Part shown: positions 13,501-22,948 of the stretch, in pieces
How the letters are laid out: each line of letters begins with the position of its first letter
Numbering within the stretch: position 1 is the first letter of the stretch
Position numbers and translations under genes: made by a program
NCBI RefSeq assembly: GCF_026151205.1
Contig: NC_087074.1
Span: 3,286,001-3,350,000, forward strand
Source: Bolinopsis microptera
Lineage: Eukaryota > Ctenophora > Tentaculata > Lobata > Bolinopsidae
DNA length: 64,000 bases
Direction: 5' to 3'
Notes under the pieces: generated by a model
Seen by the model: the letters and a program-made list of their open reading frames with translations, nothing else
Told to the model about the DNA's origin: nothing
Databases searched by the model: none

Positions 13501-16500
13501 CATGATCCATAGCCTTGCTGGCTAAGCTCGGGTGGGCGACAATTGACCCCCCGACAATTGACCCTAACCCTGACCCTAACCCTAACCCTAACCCTAAGTC
13601 CTAACCCTAACCCTAACCCTAACCCTAACCCTAACCCTAACCCTAACCCTAACCCTAACCCAGGACCCAGGACCCTAACCCAGGACCCTTACCCTAGGAC
13701 CCAGGACCCTGACCCAGGACCCTGACCGTACCCTGACCCAGGACCCTGACCCTGACCCTGACCCTGACCCAGGACCCTGACCCTGACCCTGACCCTGACC
13801 CTGACCCTGACCCTGACCCTGACCCTGACCCTGACCCTGACCCTGACCCTGACCCTGACCCTGACCCTGACCCTGACCTCTATCCTGACCCTGACCCTAA
13901 CCCTAACCCTAACCCTAACCCTAACCCTAACCCTAACCCTAACCCTAACCCTGACCCTGACCTTAACCCAGGACCCTGACCGTACCCAGGACCCTGACCT
14001 AGGATCCTGAACTAGGACCCTGACCTAGGACCCTGACCCTGACCCTGACCCTAACCCTTACCCTAAGCCTAACCCTGACCCTAACCCTAACCCAGGACCC
14101 AGGACCCAGGACCCTAACCCAGGACCCTGACCCTAGGACCCAGGACCCTGACCCAGGACCCTGACCGTACCCTGACCCAGGACCCTGACCAAGGACCCTG
14201 ACCCTGACCCTGACCCTGACCCTGACCCTGACCGTACCCAGGACCCTGACCGTACCCAGGACCCTGACCCTGACCCTGACCCAGGACCCTGACCCTGACC
14301 CTGACCCAGGACCCTGACCCTGACCCTGACCCTGACCCTGACCCTGACCCTGACCCTGACCCTGACCCTGACCCTGACCTTTATCCTGCCCCTGACCCTA
14401 ACCCTAACCCTGACCCTGACCTTTATCCTGACCCTGACCCTAACCCTAACCCTAACCCTAACCCTAACCCTAACCCTAACCCTAACCCTAACCCTAACCC
14501 TAACCCTAACCCTAGCCCAGGACCCTGACTGTACCCAGGACCCTGACCTAGGATCCTGAACTAGGACCCTGGCCTAGGACCCTGACCCTGACCCTGACCC
14601 TGACCCTGACCCTGACCCTGACCCTGACCCTGACCCTGACCATGACCCTGACCCTGACCCTGACCCTGACCCTGACCCTGACCCTGACCCTAACCCTAAC
14701 CTAGGACCCTGACCCTTACCCTAACCCTAACCCTGACCCTAACCCTAACCCTGACCCAGGACCCTGACCCTAGGACCCAGGACCTTGACCCAGGACCCTG
14801 ACCGTACCCTGACCCAGGACCCTGACCCTGACCCAGGACCCTGACCCTGACCCTGACCCTGACCCTGACCCTGACCTTTATCCTGACCCTGACCCTGACC
14901 CTGACCCTGACCCAGGACCCTAACCCTAACCCTAACCCTAACCCTAACCCTAACCCTAACCCTAACCCTAACCCTAACCCTGACCTTGACCCTGACCCTG
15001 ACCCTGACCCTGACCCTAACCCAGGACCCTGACCGTACCCAGGACCCTGACCCAGGACCCTGACCTAGGATCCTGACCTAGGACCCTGACCTAGGACCCT
15101 GACCTAGGACCCTGACCTAGGACCCTGACCTAGGACCCTGACCCTAACTCGATCAATTGACCCCAGTGTAATTACATGGGGGGTCAATTGTCGGGGGTCA
15201 ATTGTCGGGGGGTCAATTGTCGGGGGGTCAATTGTCGTACTAAGCCCTAGATTTCGCGACAATTGACCCCAGTGTAATTACATAGGGGGTCAATTGTCGG
15301 GGGGTCAATTGTCGTACTAAACCCTAGATTTCGCGACAATTGACCCCAGTGTAATTACATAAGGGGTCAATTGTCGGGGGGTCAATTGTCGCGGTACCCT
15401 AAGCTCTTGGTCACCTGGAGAGGGGGCAACCTAATTTATGTCAGAAACAACAGAAACAACCTTATTATAGCTGTAGGAGCAGTGTTATTTTAACCAAGCA
15501 AGGTGGGGATCAGCAGGTGTGACATCACAAGCTCGGTAGGGAGCATAATTAGATCTCCCAATATCTCGGGATAGGAAGCAGATAAAAAGGTCCGGTTTTG
15601 ACTAATCTTAGTTATATGTTACATAACAACAATATATTAAAATATAAGGGTGGGTTATTTTTGGGCGTCATGAACCTTTAATAAGGTCTGTAGACAGGAT
15701 ATTTATTGTAGGTATGAAATAGACGTGACCTGAAAGTTTCAAAAGCGAATAAAAAAGTATGGGCATTAATGGCAGTATTTTAAAATTTTGCACAGACTGC
15801 CACTGCCATTAATGCCCATTAATGCCCATTAATGCCCATTAATGCCCGTTGGTTCCCCCCCCCCCCCCGTTACTAAAGCGTTCGCTATTTGTTACGATTG
15901 TTATTACCAACCGTACCTCTTTCAATTGTGGACCGGGGTGGATGTTTCTGTCAAACAAGAGTTGATACGACAGTGTGTTTTTTTTTCGGACGAAACGATT
16001 CTTGTTAGGAACAAGAAACTATTTTGGGGTTCTGGGACCACCACCAATCGATTTCTTGTCATATTTAAGTACAGAAATAGCTACCTATATCGCCTAGAAA
16101 CCTCAGAGGGAAGATTTAAATTTTCCCGATTTTTCCGATATGAGGGTTGATGAGGCCAAAATCGGGATCGGAATGATCGGATTGGATCGGGTTGGACCCC
16201 CCCCCCCCCCCCCCCCATCAATTAGAATTTTGAATATCTTTTGAATATCTTGTGAAGATGGGAGGCAACGTAACCAAAATTAAATTTGATATAAAATAAG
16301 ACACCTAGATAATTGACATAAATTACGCAAAAGATAAGTGCTATGAATTAAGATCAATCTACAATCCACACAACATTATGATCATAATATAAATGGTCCC
16401 AAGTCCAACGATTAGTCTAGTTTAAAGACATAACAATTTATTAACCGCAGGTTTGTTGGTGGTATAAGTAACGGAGCACACTGGTACTCCCTTAACGGCG

Positions 16501-17114
16501 GAATGCAGGACTGGAACTACCTCCAATGCCAAACCATGGAGATCACTATAGAAATGGGATGCAACAAGTATCCCATGGAGAACGAACTTTTACAAAAGTA
16601 CTACAACCATTACATTCCACTGATTGAGCATGTCAAGAACTCTCGACAAGGATTCTGGGGTAAAGTAACAGATTCCTCCGGATCTGTAGTAAACAATGTA
16701 GTTTTGGTAGCTCCTGATATTGGTATAAATATAACTGCTCGAGCGGACGGACAATACTGGCGTGTAGCAGCTCCCGGGAACTACGAGGTAACGTTCTCTG
16801 CTAACGGATACCAGTCACATGTACATCACGTGAAAGTAGATCCAGTTAACTGGGCGGCTCTGCCTGATCCCTTGAATGTGATGTTGTTGATGACAAATGA
16901 CGAGGTGACCAATCATGTGGACACGCTAGATCTAGAGTCCAGAACGGAGATGTTGACACGGCGGTATCTTGTTGTTGGAGCTGTTCTTGTGGTGGTGTTG
17001 GCTGGGTGCATGTTGTTGGGACTGTGGCGCAGGAAGAAGAAGAGGGAGGAGGAGAAGAAGAGGAAGGATATTGAGTACAGGGGACTGATTGAAGAGGGTT
17101 CTGATAGTGAGTGA
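4560..17114 (+). CDS. Carboxypeptidase D-like gene, M14 module B with C-terminal membrane anchor
   Basis: Exons 4560-5040, 6027-6510 and 16451-17114 join in phase (542 residues). Order: a roughly 95-residue beta-rich, unassigned lead segment; an M14 domain with GIHGNEAVGRE zinc ligands, [28 protein letters not shown] and the catalytic Glu in ITIEMGCNKYP; a transthyretin-like domain (GKVTDSSGSVVNNVVL); one hydrophobic helix (YLVVGAVLVVVLAGCMLLGL); and a short basic/acidic tail. This is the type I topology of CPD. The first exon begins at an acceptor (CCCAG at 4555-4559), with no signal peptide or convincing ATG, so it is probably an internal exon spliced from module A or from an exon I have not found. 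The second intron is 9.9 kb and contains two complete genes and nested transposons. A polyadenylation signal AATAAA lies at 17972-17977. Confidence 0.88.
5069..5540 (+). repeat. Dispersed repeat, copy 2
   Basis: Same family as the copy at 775: ACTAGTGTAACCCGGCC, GGCCGGGA, GCCGCAGTT, then AAAACATGCATTACATTGTC and two occurrences of CAGACCGCAAT. It contains a run of about 14 C near 5350. It lies in the intron between the first two module B exons. The rest of that intron up to 6026 is AT-rich with an AC microsatellite near 5760 and a TA-rich stretch near 5830. Confidence 0.6.
7232..8590 (+). CDS. Single-exon type I membrane protein with PAN/apple-like and Sushi-like domains
   Basis: 452 residues without introns, lying inside a carboxypeptidase intron on the same strand. 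Residues 1-16 look like a signal peptide; 31-50 is proline-rich (SPPIPSPPIP); a cysteine module from C58 to C128 with CWLYCKYTFKCQSLSFE resembles a PAN/apple domain; 160-245 resembles one ricin-type beta-trefoil repeat set (weak); and C315, C346, C365 and C374 have Sushi/CCP spacing, though the usual Trp before the last Cys is missing. Residues 399-419 form a membrane helix, with about 33 cytoplasmic residues after it. A cell-surface adhesion or recognition receptor is inferred; no orthologue is recognised. An acceptor-like TTCTTTGCAG ends 2 bases before the ATG. Confidence 0.8.
   Translation: MSTALLAIFLLKVIAAQDWRNTPSGVSLKPYLSPPIPSPPIPNPSQPPNNEEPDVSECFRTDHVKHPTKGLLNSFSTSGALQCWLYCKYTFKCQSLSFEIVTSTCSLFNDDTMSEVKKGFSVIIYRYCMEFSKMESLGASIQDIIRLSQSRVGFLIEQATSQITCLTKGKSLKTRPEDGIISYRLMWVPCTEGSKWVLKDVKRREFKVEGDDLYQLSPADELDLCLDVLQDGIRMAILSTCRNILDKEEDPQLIFVRSERSIPEKDLYSIFSKFGGKYSSDTIYTGRDANTLAKSLYGLSFREPSFYQQEGQSSCPLSQFSTPHGVIRNKEKVPFVLPGYQVEIHCDQGYGVKNRNYTSMQTLVCSEDAKPRPCSRIISTKSVRVRNKENGKEDLYCHLFLTVGIVSTIIAVMLLVMLLKTRMQLKKTENEQIGEVEGRQVRNITVDSRLDL
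9510..10463 (+). CDS. Single-exon PIM-like serine/threonine kinase
   Basis: 317 residues, uninterrupted, nested in the same carboxypeptidase intron. Kinase landmarks: glycine loop IGSGSYG (33-39), VAVKYL with Lys56, Glu77, HRDIKSEN (151-158), DFG (172-174), and GTPAFSPPEWI in the activation segment. The SPPEW motif and the VWSCG sequence, where most kinases have Asp in DxWS, are hallmarks of the PIM group of CAMK kinases. All catalytic residues are present, so it should be active. The N-terminus MGNSILK puts Gly at position 2, but position 6 is Leu, so myristoylation is doubtful. Unlike the other complete genes here, no YAG lies just upstream of the ATG. The lack of introns fits an old retrocopy, but no poly(A) remnant or target duplication was found. 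Confidence 0.9.
   Translation: MGNSILKPTNLLCAFSSSEKREFKSKYQLGKCIGSGSYGQIIEATQTSTFRTVAVKYLKKKNVESMLKMQKQNLPAEAVFLSSLDHRNIISLIDLYEFPNKFALIMERPLASLDIHDFIEKYGPQNDSVASYIEHQLLSVCQYLDNNLIFHRDIKSENILVNAYDYNIKLIDFGSATYANQDIYYGNFGTPAFSPPEWISDSGYKPEPTTVWSCGVVLFEILTATLPFYDEEHVMRATLFFPDLVSHSGRDLIRKMLKRDENDRICFEEALNHPFITVSGDCGENERILDDSTYSKCSAYTLYENINCDSELPLSLI
11427..12905. repeat. CT-rich (CTC/CCTCAGT) low-complexity block
   Basis: About 1.5 kb in which one strand is nearly all pyrimidine, built from CTC triplets with recurrent CAGTCCTC. Open frames here (poly-Pro/Ser on +, Arg/Glu on -) are composition artefacts. A short CAGACAAAAA tandem repeat at about 11375-11420 precedes it. Confidence 0.95.
13536..15392. 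repeat. Inverted CGACAATTGACCCC motifs bracketing the telomere-like array
   Basis: GCGACAATTGACCCC at the left (13536) and its complement ending at 15392 enclose the array. At 15151-15392 three short hairpins recur, each CAATTGACCCC, a spacer GTGTAATTACAT, then GGGGTCAATTG, separated by TACTAARCCCTAGATTTCG. Confidence 0.8.
13553..15150. repeat. Degenerate telomere-like array (CCCTAA / CCCTGA / CCCAGGA)
   Basis: Blocks of CCCTAA, the animal telomeric hexamer, alternate with longer CCCTGA runs and CCCAGGA spacers for about 1.6 kb. It is internal to the inner transposon and so is an interstitial array, not a chromosome end. Confidence 0.95.
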
Positions 17115-18860
17115 GTTTAGATTTTGTAATTTTTAAGTTAACAATCAATCACCCAAATCAAGATTTTAGATTCTTGATTTTTGAACTCCAATTCTCATGC
17201 TCCATAATACTTGCTCAGGTTATTTGACACATTAAAATGACACCTATAATGTATATACTAAACAGATATGACAGATTCACCATGTACAGTGCAGAGTTGA
17301 AATATTGGCTCAAGTTTTTCAGATCAGATTCTATTTAATTGAAATATGCTATTTACTTTTAATGGTACTCGGGTTGAATTTAAACGATTTTGATTTCTGT
17401 ATATTTTAGAAATGGTTCAGATTTAATAATTATCGATTTTGAGATAGATGATTGATCATCAAAGTTTGAAGTTAACGATTTTATGCTATTTGTATCTTTG
17501 ATTTATGTCGGTCCTTGATAAAAATGATCGTTTAACATGCCAAGCATGTAACAAGGTATTTCATAGAATACAATGCAAGCTTTTCAAGAGAGCGGAAAAA
17601 CAAGTATTATATAATGAGGATAGAGCATATCCTGTAAAATTGCTGAATTTGAGCGCTAGCTTGACCAGTACAAGTAATTCAATTGTGTAAAAAAGTACAG
17701 TCCTTCTATGTAAATGTATTATTTTTTCAGTGCAATGATGTATGGCTAAGGGCAAATCTTTCGTGTATACTAGTGTAGGAAAATTTACACGGAGCAGCCT
17801 GTGTTTTTGTTATTGTTATCATTTCATCGACGTGTAATATGGTGTGTATTGTGTTAAAACTCTTAAGAAATTATAATATGATTTGTGTTTGAAGCTGAAA
17901 TATTATGCCAATCACAGTACCCTGGAAGCTGTATTTTGTTGAAATTTGAATGATTCCTGTTTGCTGTCGAAAATAAAACTTTAAGCAAATCATTTTAAAA
18001 GGTTCTCTCATTTCTAATTTTACCAGAATCCTGCTCAACATTATGTTATTGTCCCACGAAGAATATGGATAAGAATATAAATCTGATAATTATAGACGTT
18101 TATTTAAAGAATAAAAACGAAAATGCTACTTTCGTGTAGAGGAGGTATTCTAGAAAAATTTTAAGCGAAATTGTAAAAATGTCCCCCAAATGTCCCCCAA
18201 AATTGTAAATGGTGTCCCCCAAATCGGATCAAAAATAGCGAAAAAGTTAGGTGCGTTATATTGTTAGGAGAAGACTGTCCGAAGAAGGCCTTGTTTTGTG
18301 AACAGAGACTATCTGTAGAAGGCCTAGTTCACACAGAGACATGTCAAATGGTAACAAACTTATTAATCGGGAAATATTTGTTTTGATAAATTAATACGTG
18401 TGTCCTGCAAACCTGATATAACAGCTGAAATCAAATGATTACACATATCGATCGAAAGGTAACATTTAATGAACAGGTAACAATTATTGTACTATCAGGG
18501 TGCTGATTACTTATAGTGCAAAAAAAATAACAGTGTACGTAGCTCAAATTTTACAGTAACGCGCCAAGACAAAAATGTGATATCATAACACCGCGCAGTT
18601 TAATTAATTAAATTACGTACGTACGTATATAGGAATAAAATTGACGTGCGCGCATATAATCATTAGCTAATTATATTATTAATTATTTGATTGACGATTT
18701 CAATCCATCAAAATCGTTGCTCTGTGATCGCAAAGATGCCATTTCACATATATTTCCATGTCAATGTCATAGCATATAGTTAACGGGTGATACTCGTAAA
18801 ATATCTGTTCCGTATATTCAATATTGGACCGTCCAACTGCCAACTCGGCGCGCGTCCTGG
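17115..18860 (+). other. Intergenic DNA downstream of the carboxypeptidase locus
   Basis: AT-rich, no convincing gene. It includes the AATAAA at 17972-17977, likely ending the carboxypeptidase transcript, and a short GTCCCCCAAAT repeat at about 18180-18225. Confidence 0.6.
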
Positions 18861-20800
18861 TAGGTTGTAAACCTACAAAGCATATAGTGGCATGGGAAGG
18901 CCTTGGAGGACTGCTTCGCAGAGCAACGATCTCGATGGGTTGACATCGTCAATCAAGGGAAGGCCAGGGAACAAAATTGCCAGAAGTCAATTACGTGTGG
19001 CGACCCCTGACCAATAAAAATGGATAATTCGTTTTTTGAGCTCAAGTCTTGCAGCTGATCAAATATTTTAGAGTATTTAATTTTGAGCCAAATAAGTTCA
19101 GTTCAGAAAATGGAAAATAATCTTTCCTTTGCGGATAATAAACAAAATTATGTTTGTATTCTTAGTCTATTGACAGACTGTTAAAAATTTATTTGGCCGC
19201 GCTCAGCCTGTCTTGTGTCTGCTGTCATTCCGCCGAATCTCTATTTATATTCCTAATTTCATATTTTATGTTTATGAACATGATAGCTTGAGGTCCCCAG
19301 CTAATAAAAAAATTTGTACGCTATGCACTACTGGGCCGCGCCGCGCATTTTCTCGCAACCGGATGCAGATCGGCAAAATGCGAAGGATTGACATTGTGAA
19401 TCAAGTAAAAAATTAATATTTAATTTGTACATCATGTTTGGACTTTGGTCACGAAAACTGAAATTACGAGCTTCTGTAATTTACTTGTCATATGTTGTAT
19501 GACCTTGTCATACGTTGTATGACCCGCCGCGCACGAAGTGCGCGGCTCCCCCTCACAGGGGGAGCTGAAACCAGGTTTTCGATCAAACGCTGCCATGTGT
19601 AGTCAAACGTCGCCAAAAGTTGCTCTCGTCCAATGAAATCGCTGCATTTTGCAAGGCAAGCTCCGCATATGAATATATGTAATTCAATTATGCATACTGA
19701 CTTGCAAAATGCAGCGATTTCATTGGACGAGAGCAACTGTTGGCGACGTTTGACTACAAATGGCAGCATTTGATCGAAATCCTGGTTTCAGCCCCCCCTG
19801 TGCCCTGTAGCGTCGAAGACGCTACAGTGAAACGACCGTGGGGGTCACCACGTGATACAAGTATGACCCGCAGCGGCTCCCCCTGTATCGTCAGGACCAT
19901 AGTAAAACGACCGTGGGTGTCGCAACGTCAAACGTGATACAATAATTTACAATAAATTTAGAAAACGTCGCCGCTTCGCGTGCCACCCGAATCGGCACTG
20001 CTATGCTTGTTTCGAAGCAAGCATTTAGTGATCTGCACCTTATGGTGCAAAATCGCGATCGTTGCAACCACGTACTATGTAAATTGCAAAGCAACGATTT
20101 GGGAAGGTTTTAAGTGTTAACTTGATTGACGATGTCGAGCCTTCCAGATCGTTGTTTTGCGAAGCAGAGCAATGATCTGGTCAAGCAAAGCGAGGCGTCA
20201 GTATCAGGCGAAGTCAAAATACTTCGATGCGAATGGCGAAGCAAGAATGATAATTCGCGCGGCGCGCCAATTAATATATTGTATATAATATAAGTCCTAA
20301 CCAGTAACCAAGGTTTTAACGGGTGATACGTACTTGTAAACATTTGTTCCAAATACAAGTAGCGAAGTCAATTTCAACATTTGTGTCCTGTGATCTGCTT
20401 CGCGGCGGATTCCCGAATATCGAATCCGATCCCGATACCCGGGATTGGATTTTTTGTAAGTTTATAATCTACTATACCAAAACGGTTATTGTTGCAAATT
20501 TTACAATATTCGATGAATTGACTGCAATATATAATTTAACAAATCAAATTAAAAGTTGGGTCATGGCATAAACATAATGTTATTGACAAAATGAGACCTA
20601 AAGATGAACACCATTTGTTTTCGGAAATCCCGATTTTCGAGAAATCCCCGATTTTCGGGAACCCCGGGATTTTTGTCGGGATTCCCGAATTCTGGGATTG
20701 AATATTTTGATAGGGATTGACTTCACTAAATACAAAACTGTCGACAAGTCAAACTCGGTGCACGCCTTGAAAGGTTATAAACCTATATATAAGAAGGGTT
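18861..20800. repeat. Repeat-rich zone with recurrent TTGACATCGTCAATCAAG-type motifs
   Basis: No gene. A motif around TTGACATYGTSAATCAAG occurs at about 18938-18958 and 19387-19405 and inverted at about 20117-20135; a relative lies at 61731-61752. A GCACTACTGGGYCGCGCC segment is shared by 19325 and 61711. CGAAGC-rich patches and an ATCCCGATTTTCGGGA-like cluster (about 20400-20700) are further repeat debris. Confidence 0.5.
19554..19802. mobile_element. Foldback element with roughly 102-bp arms
   Basis: The arms 19554-19655 and 19701-19802 are near-perfect reverse complements (CACAGGGGGAGCTGAAACC at the outer end, GCTGCATTTTGCAAG at the inner end) around a 45-bp loop. This is MITE-like, with no coding capacity. 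Confidence 0.85.
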
Positions 20801-20922
20801 GGAAACCGTAATATATGAATAAATTTACTAACCTGAACACAAACATGCACATTGCACATGCTCATGTACAAATTTCCAAATAGGGTTTCGATTTTTCTGG
20901 GTATAAAGTTCTTCGACACCAA

Positions 20923-20965
20923 TGTTCCACTGTATTGAAATGATATATATCAATACAGTGGAACA
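20923..20965. repeat. Perfect 16-bp hairpin
   Basis: TGTTCCACTGTATTGA and its exact complement flank an 11-base loop. Confidence 0.85.
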
Positions 20966-21154
20966 TAGAGTTGTTTAACCGCGGCGCGGCCATGGGTGTG
21001 TGGCCTAGCTTTGGCTGCACACCTATGACTGCGCTGTTGCTGGTGGACAGGCGCAGTTTTTGTTGTGCAGTAGTGTTACAAGAGAATAAAACCAACTTAT
21101 TATGTACTAAATGGAATCAAGAATATTATTGACTATATTTGATAACGATGAATT

Positions 21155-22231
21155 GTAAATTTCGATCAATTTATATTTTTCGGTCTCCAATTATTGAACT
21201 GCGGAAGCTGGTTGCCTCAACAATGTTGACTATGCATGGTATGACTGAATTGTAAACACGTGATAATTGAACGAAAAATAAATGATGAACATGATTCAAA
21301 AACTGTAAACCACCAAATGAATTATCGCTTAAATTTAAATAAGTATTTAAACAAAAACCATCATGTGCCGTTAAGCAGCAGGGCGCGGCTCATCTGGGCC
21401 ACAGCAAATCGGCGAAAATGGGTTCGAAAAAGCCACTATTGGCACTCGAGTCCTTGATCTTTCCGATGGTTCACTGGGGCTTTTGAGCTGCCGTCCTTCA
21501 GCTTCTGTAAACTGAAATTACTACCAATCCAAGTTGAGGCAATCAGCCGACGCGCAGCTTTTATGGTTATATATGATATGTTTAATCTGTAATAAAGATC
21601 AAAATTCAAATTTGTTTCTCTAAAAAAAAAAAAAATTGTTTCTCTATAATGGCCATGTAATGTTAGATCATTGATAAAGCTACAGTGATACACTTTCAGC
21701 CATTTTTTGCAGTAATCTTCCATCGCAATACTGGAGAGATCTAGTTAGAGAAACAAATTTTAGAGAAACAAATTTGAATTTTGATCTTTATTACAGATTA
21801 AACATATCATATATAACCATAAAAGCCGCGCGTCAGCTGGTTGCCTCAACTTGGATTAGTAGTAATTTCAGTTGACAGAAGCTGAAGGACGGCAGCTCAA
21901 AAGGCCCAGTGAACCATCGGAAAGATCAAGGACTCGAGTGCCAATAGTGGCTTTTTCGAACCCATTTTCGCCGATTTGCTGTGGCCCAGATGAGCCGCAC
22001 CCTGCTGCTTAACGGCACATGATGGTTTTTGTTTAGATACTTATTTAAATTTAAGCGATAATTCAGTTGGTGGTTTACAGTTTTTAAATCATGTTCATCA
22101 TTTATTTTTCGTTTAATTATCACGTGTTGACAATAATTCAGTCATGCCATGCATAGTCAACATTGTTGAGGCAACCAGCTTCCGCAGTTCAATAATTGGA
22201 GACCGAATAAATATAAATTGATCGAAATTTA
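21155..22231. mobile_element. 1.08-kb palindrome (foldback element)
   Basis: The arms, about 21155-21646 and 21744-22231, are near-identical reverse complements running from AAATTTCGATCAATTTATAT to TTGTTTCTCTA, with about 100 bp between them. Mirrored short open frames in both arms are copies of one another and do not look like a gene. No target duplication was recognised. Their low divergence suggests recent formation or ongoing arm homogenisation. Confidence 0.85.
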
Positions 22232-22948
22232 CTGTTAAAATAAGGCCTACAGGGATTATCTGCTTGATACATTAGAATCATAAAATTCATCTATTAGACT
22301 AATTGTTGACCGTTGAATCGATTAAATTAACGTGGTTTGTAAATGGGCCATTGTTAGCCCCAAGCGTTTTGGTCCTTCATTCCTGCCACTCAGCATTGCC
22401 TACTGTAAAGTAGAAATTTTTCTAAGACAAAAGAGAAACTGACCCTGTCTCACTAAATTCCCCTAAATTCAACCACTTACCATAATAAAAATGCTAACAA
22501 CCAAATAAAGTTTTTTAAATAAAGAATATTTCCTCAAGTTTACGTCTAGCTAACTAATTAGTGGTTTAAGCTCTTATTGCCCACGTTAAGGGGCCTGTTA
22601 ATAATTTATTAAATTATTAGCTATTTTAGATTTAATAATAATCTTATTCTATTTATGATTAAAGGAATGTAAAATAAAACTTTTCGTTTCATTGAAAAAC
22701 TTTTCGTTTCATTAAATGTGGTCTCTAGTGATTAGAAGTCAATTGTCATGGTCAAATTGGTCACAACGACAAAATTGCTAAAATAGGCCAAATATTCGTA
22801 TCTAGCCAGGAGGGGATGCAGTTTTTGTTTGCACAAAATGTTAAGTTGTATGTTGTAATGTTACAAAAATTGTCTTTATACATTGTCTATATTGTCTATA
22901 TATACATGGAAATATGATATTTTAACATCTCACATTCAGATTCCAAAT
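22232..22948 (+). other. AT-rich DNA upstream of the TTC23-like gene
   Basis: No gene seen, apart from the duplicated AAACTTTTCGTTTCATT near 22680. The missing N-terminal exon of the TTC23-like gene, if there is one, could lie here. Confidence 0.4.

Larger units (their letters stand above)
13213..15868. mobile_element. Inner G-tract-TIR transposon carrying telomere-like satellite
   Basis: Left end GGGGGGGAACCAACGGGC plus ATTAATG; right end is the inverse, CATTAATGCCCGTTGGTT followed by 14 C. The 8-bp duplication GTTACTAA is exact at 13205-13212 and 15869-15876. Both subterminal regions carry a near-identical roughly 100-bp direct segment with ATTAATGCCC repeats (about 13228-13325 and 15761-15847). 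No coding sequence. It sits inside the outer element, so it inserted later. Confidence 0.85.
10829..16216. mobile_element. Outer G-tract-TIR transposon (non-autonomous, composite)
   Basis: Left end is G8 followed by TCCAACCCGAT; right end is the reverse complement, ATCGGGTTGGA followed by a run of 20 C. The direct duplication ATCAATT flanks it (10822-10828 and 16217-16223). Subterminal regions are rich in ATCGG motifs and share TGAGGGTTGATGAGGCCAAA. No transposase is visible. It contains a CT-rich block and a second, younger element (13213-15868). Confidence 0.75.

Noticed and set aside
13543-13725. Open frame in the telomere-like array (Thr-Leu and Pro-Asn repeats)
   Set aside because: Pure translation of the CCCTAA/CCCTGA repeat.
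13553-15150. A chromosome end
   Set aside because: The array is degenerate, internal to a transposon with target duplications, and flanked by coding exons on both sides.
17505-17690. Short frame with CQACNKVFHR resembling a zinc-finger start
   Set aside because: Too short; only one Cys pair, no His pair with correct spacing, no neighbouring exons.
21260-22123. A pair of identical 65-residue open frames in opposite orientation
   Set aside because: They are the two arms of one palindrome; no motif, start context or splice structure.
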